From Chitinophagaceae bacterium (lineage in GTDB: Bacteria > Bacteroidota > Bacteroidia > Chitinophagales > Chitinophagaceae): 63,219 bases of DNA. Where the stretch lies: assembly GCA_903642275.1 (NCBI GenBank), contig CAHJWK010000009.1:1-63219 (forward strand). The letters run 5' to 3'. The translations under genes and the position numbers were made by a program. Shown piece after piece: positions 62,414 to 63,219 of the stretch; the stretch's first letter is position 1; every line of letters begins with the position of its first letter. The notes beneath the pieces were generated by a model, which was not told the origin of the DNA, did no database searches, and saw nothing but the letters and a program-made list of their open reading frames with translations.

Positions 62414-62887
62414 GTTTTGAATAATTAAATTTTGATGATTAGAAGGTTTATAATGTAAAAAATTTAGCAGTTAAAATTTGATTTCACCGAATTAAAAAAT
62501 AAATATATGTTTTTTATTTTTATTTTAAATCACTCAAAAATTTTATAAGCACAAGCTTGTAATTCAAATAAGACTTTTTTACCCAACAATTAATTCCTGC
62601 ATACCTGATAATAGAAATAACATCAATCACCACAAGCACAAATAATTGTTCGCTTATTTTATAACCGTGAAATTTGATAATAGATACTATTAATAATTCT
62701 GCAATTCACATATGCCCGGCGCTTATAACAATATTCATTTATTATTTGCATGAATTTGTTTTTTTATTTATTGTAGAAAAACAAGCGTTAAGTAAAAAAA
62801 GATTATTTTGACAGTGCTATAAACCTGCAATTTTAAGAATATTCAAAACATAAGATAACACCAACTAAAACTTAAATTACAAATCAT
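62414..62887. other. 474-bp intergenic region, nothing recognised
   Basis: Very AT-rich. It must contain the promoter of the CsgG-like gene, but I see no repeat, RNA or gene with support. Confidence 0.5.
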
Positions 62888-63219
62888 TTATCCTTCCCAA
62901 ATTTCATCTTTGCCTTTTAGCCATAATTCAACAGATTCTGTTGTAACAGACTTTGGCCTTTCAAGCGGAAAGTTCAAAACCCTGTCCCAGCATAAACTTG
63001 CCAATACACCCAACGCTCTGCTTACCGCAAACAGTACAGTATAAAATTCATATTCAACAAGGCCATAGTGAACAAGTAAGGCACCACTGTGTGCATCAAC
63101 GTTCGGCCAAGGATTTTTAATTTTGCCAAGACTTTTTAATATCGGCGGAACTACTTCATAAATATTCCAAACGGTTTGTACAAGCGAATCGTCAGGCATG
63201 TGTTTCTTTCCAAATTCCA
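62888..63219 (-). CDS. citrate synthase, C-terminal part (continues past the window)
   Basis: The frame runs off the window edge. Translation upstream of the first methionine continues (EFGKKH), so the visible ATG at 63199 is internal. [20 protein letters not shown] and [20 protein letters not shown], then the end [16 protein letters not shown], match the C-terminus of eukaryotic-type citrate synthases found in Bacteroidota. Confidence 0.9.
   Translation of the reverse strand, partial: EFGKKHMPDDSLVQTVWNIYEVVPPILKSLGKIKNPWPNVDAHSGALLVHYGLVEYEFYTVLFAVSRALGVLASLCWDRVLNFPLERPKSVTTESVELWLKGKDEIWEG

Noticed and set aside
1-63219. CRISPR array, prophage or conjugative machinery
   Set aside because: No regularly spaced repeats with unique spacers, and no capsid, terminase, relaxase or Tra genes; only recombinase relics remain.

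Overview
The window looks like chromosome from a low-GC member of the Bacteroidota, most likely a Chitinophagaceae-type soil or sediment bacterium. This rests on a MoaC/MoaB fusion, a fused SpmA/SpmB-type protein, a bifunctional ribBA, Bacteroidota-style TAnnTTTG promoter elements, RHS-free AT-rich intergenic DNA and a TonB-dependent receptor. The genus cannot be fixed from the sequence alone.

Region 1 (1-1900): the end of an FtsX-like ABC permease, a secreted serine hydrolase, then 560 bp of non-coding DNA with one copy of an ~85-bp repeat. Region 2 (1906-26239): a 24-kb molybdenum block. One minus-strand operon (11034 down to 1906) carries xdhC/coxI, a mocA-type cytidylyltransferase, modA, modB, modC, moaA, moeA, moaD, moeB, moaE and moaC-moaB. 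A one-domain ModE-like regulator is read divergently and is followed by a TonB receptor, a di-haem peroxidase and a small sulfite-oxidase-fold protein, with a good ModE-type operator just before the receptor. A second minus-strand operon (24382 down to 15250) holds two complete PaoABC-like aldehyde oxidoreductases with an aromatic-acid decarboxylase-type amidohydrolase between them. A cytochrome b561/MsrP-like pair closes the block. Cofactor synthesis, molybdate import, MCD formation, enzyme maturation and at least three molybdoenzymes are therefore together. A second copy of the ~85-bp repeat lies just past the right end, in the same orientation as the first.

Region 3 (26240-43860): an accessory zone at tRNA-Arg(ACG). 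It begins with the decayed remains of a tyrosine integrase and a serine recombinase. It then carries five Crp/Fnr-family regulators, each on the minus strand and each followed after 71-88 bp by a small redox or detoxification gene or operon. TetR and HxlR regulators sit in the same zone. Palindromes with 5-N6-5 spacing lie in three of the five regulator-effector gaps. Many genes here are broken by single frameshifts or nonsense codons, which is not seen in the flanks.

Region 4 (44091-50715): a YciE-type ferritin-like gene, an unknown gene, then a group 2a (Huc/HupSL-type) [NiFe] hydrogenase with small and large subunits, maturation protease, an unknown 120-aa protein and a TPR protein. Region 5 (50712-63219): mostly housekeeping genes (endonuclease Q-like PHP protein, glutamine cyclotransferase, serA, rpmE2, spmAB-like, ychF, Uma2-type, ftsY, a nucleotidyltransferase/small-ORF pair, ribBA, a CsgG-like protein and the end of citrate synthase). 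An 11-unit 21-bp tandem repeat precedes ychF. Four copies of a dispersed structured repeat are scattered through the window.
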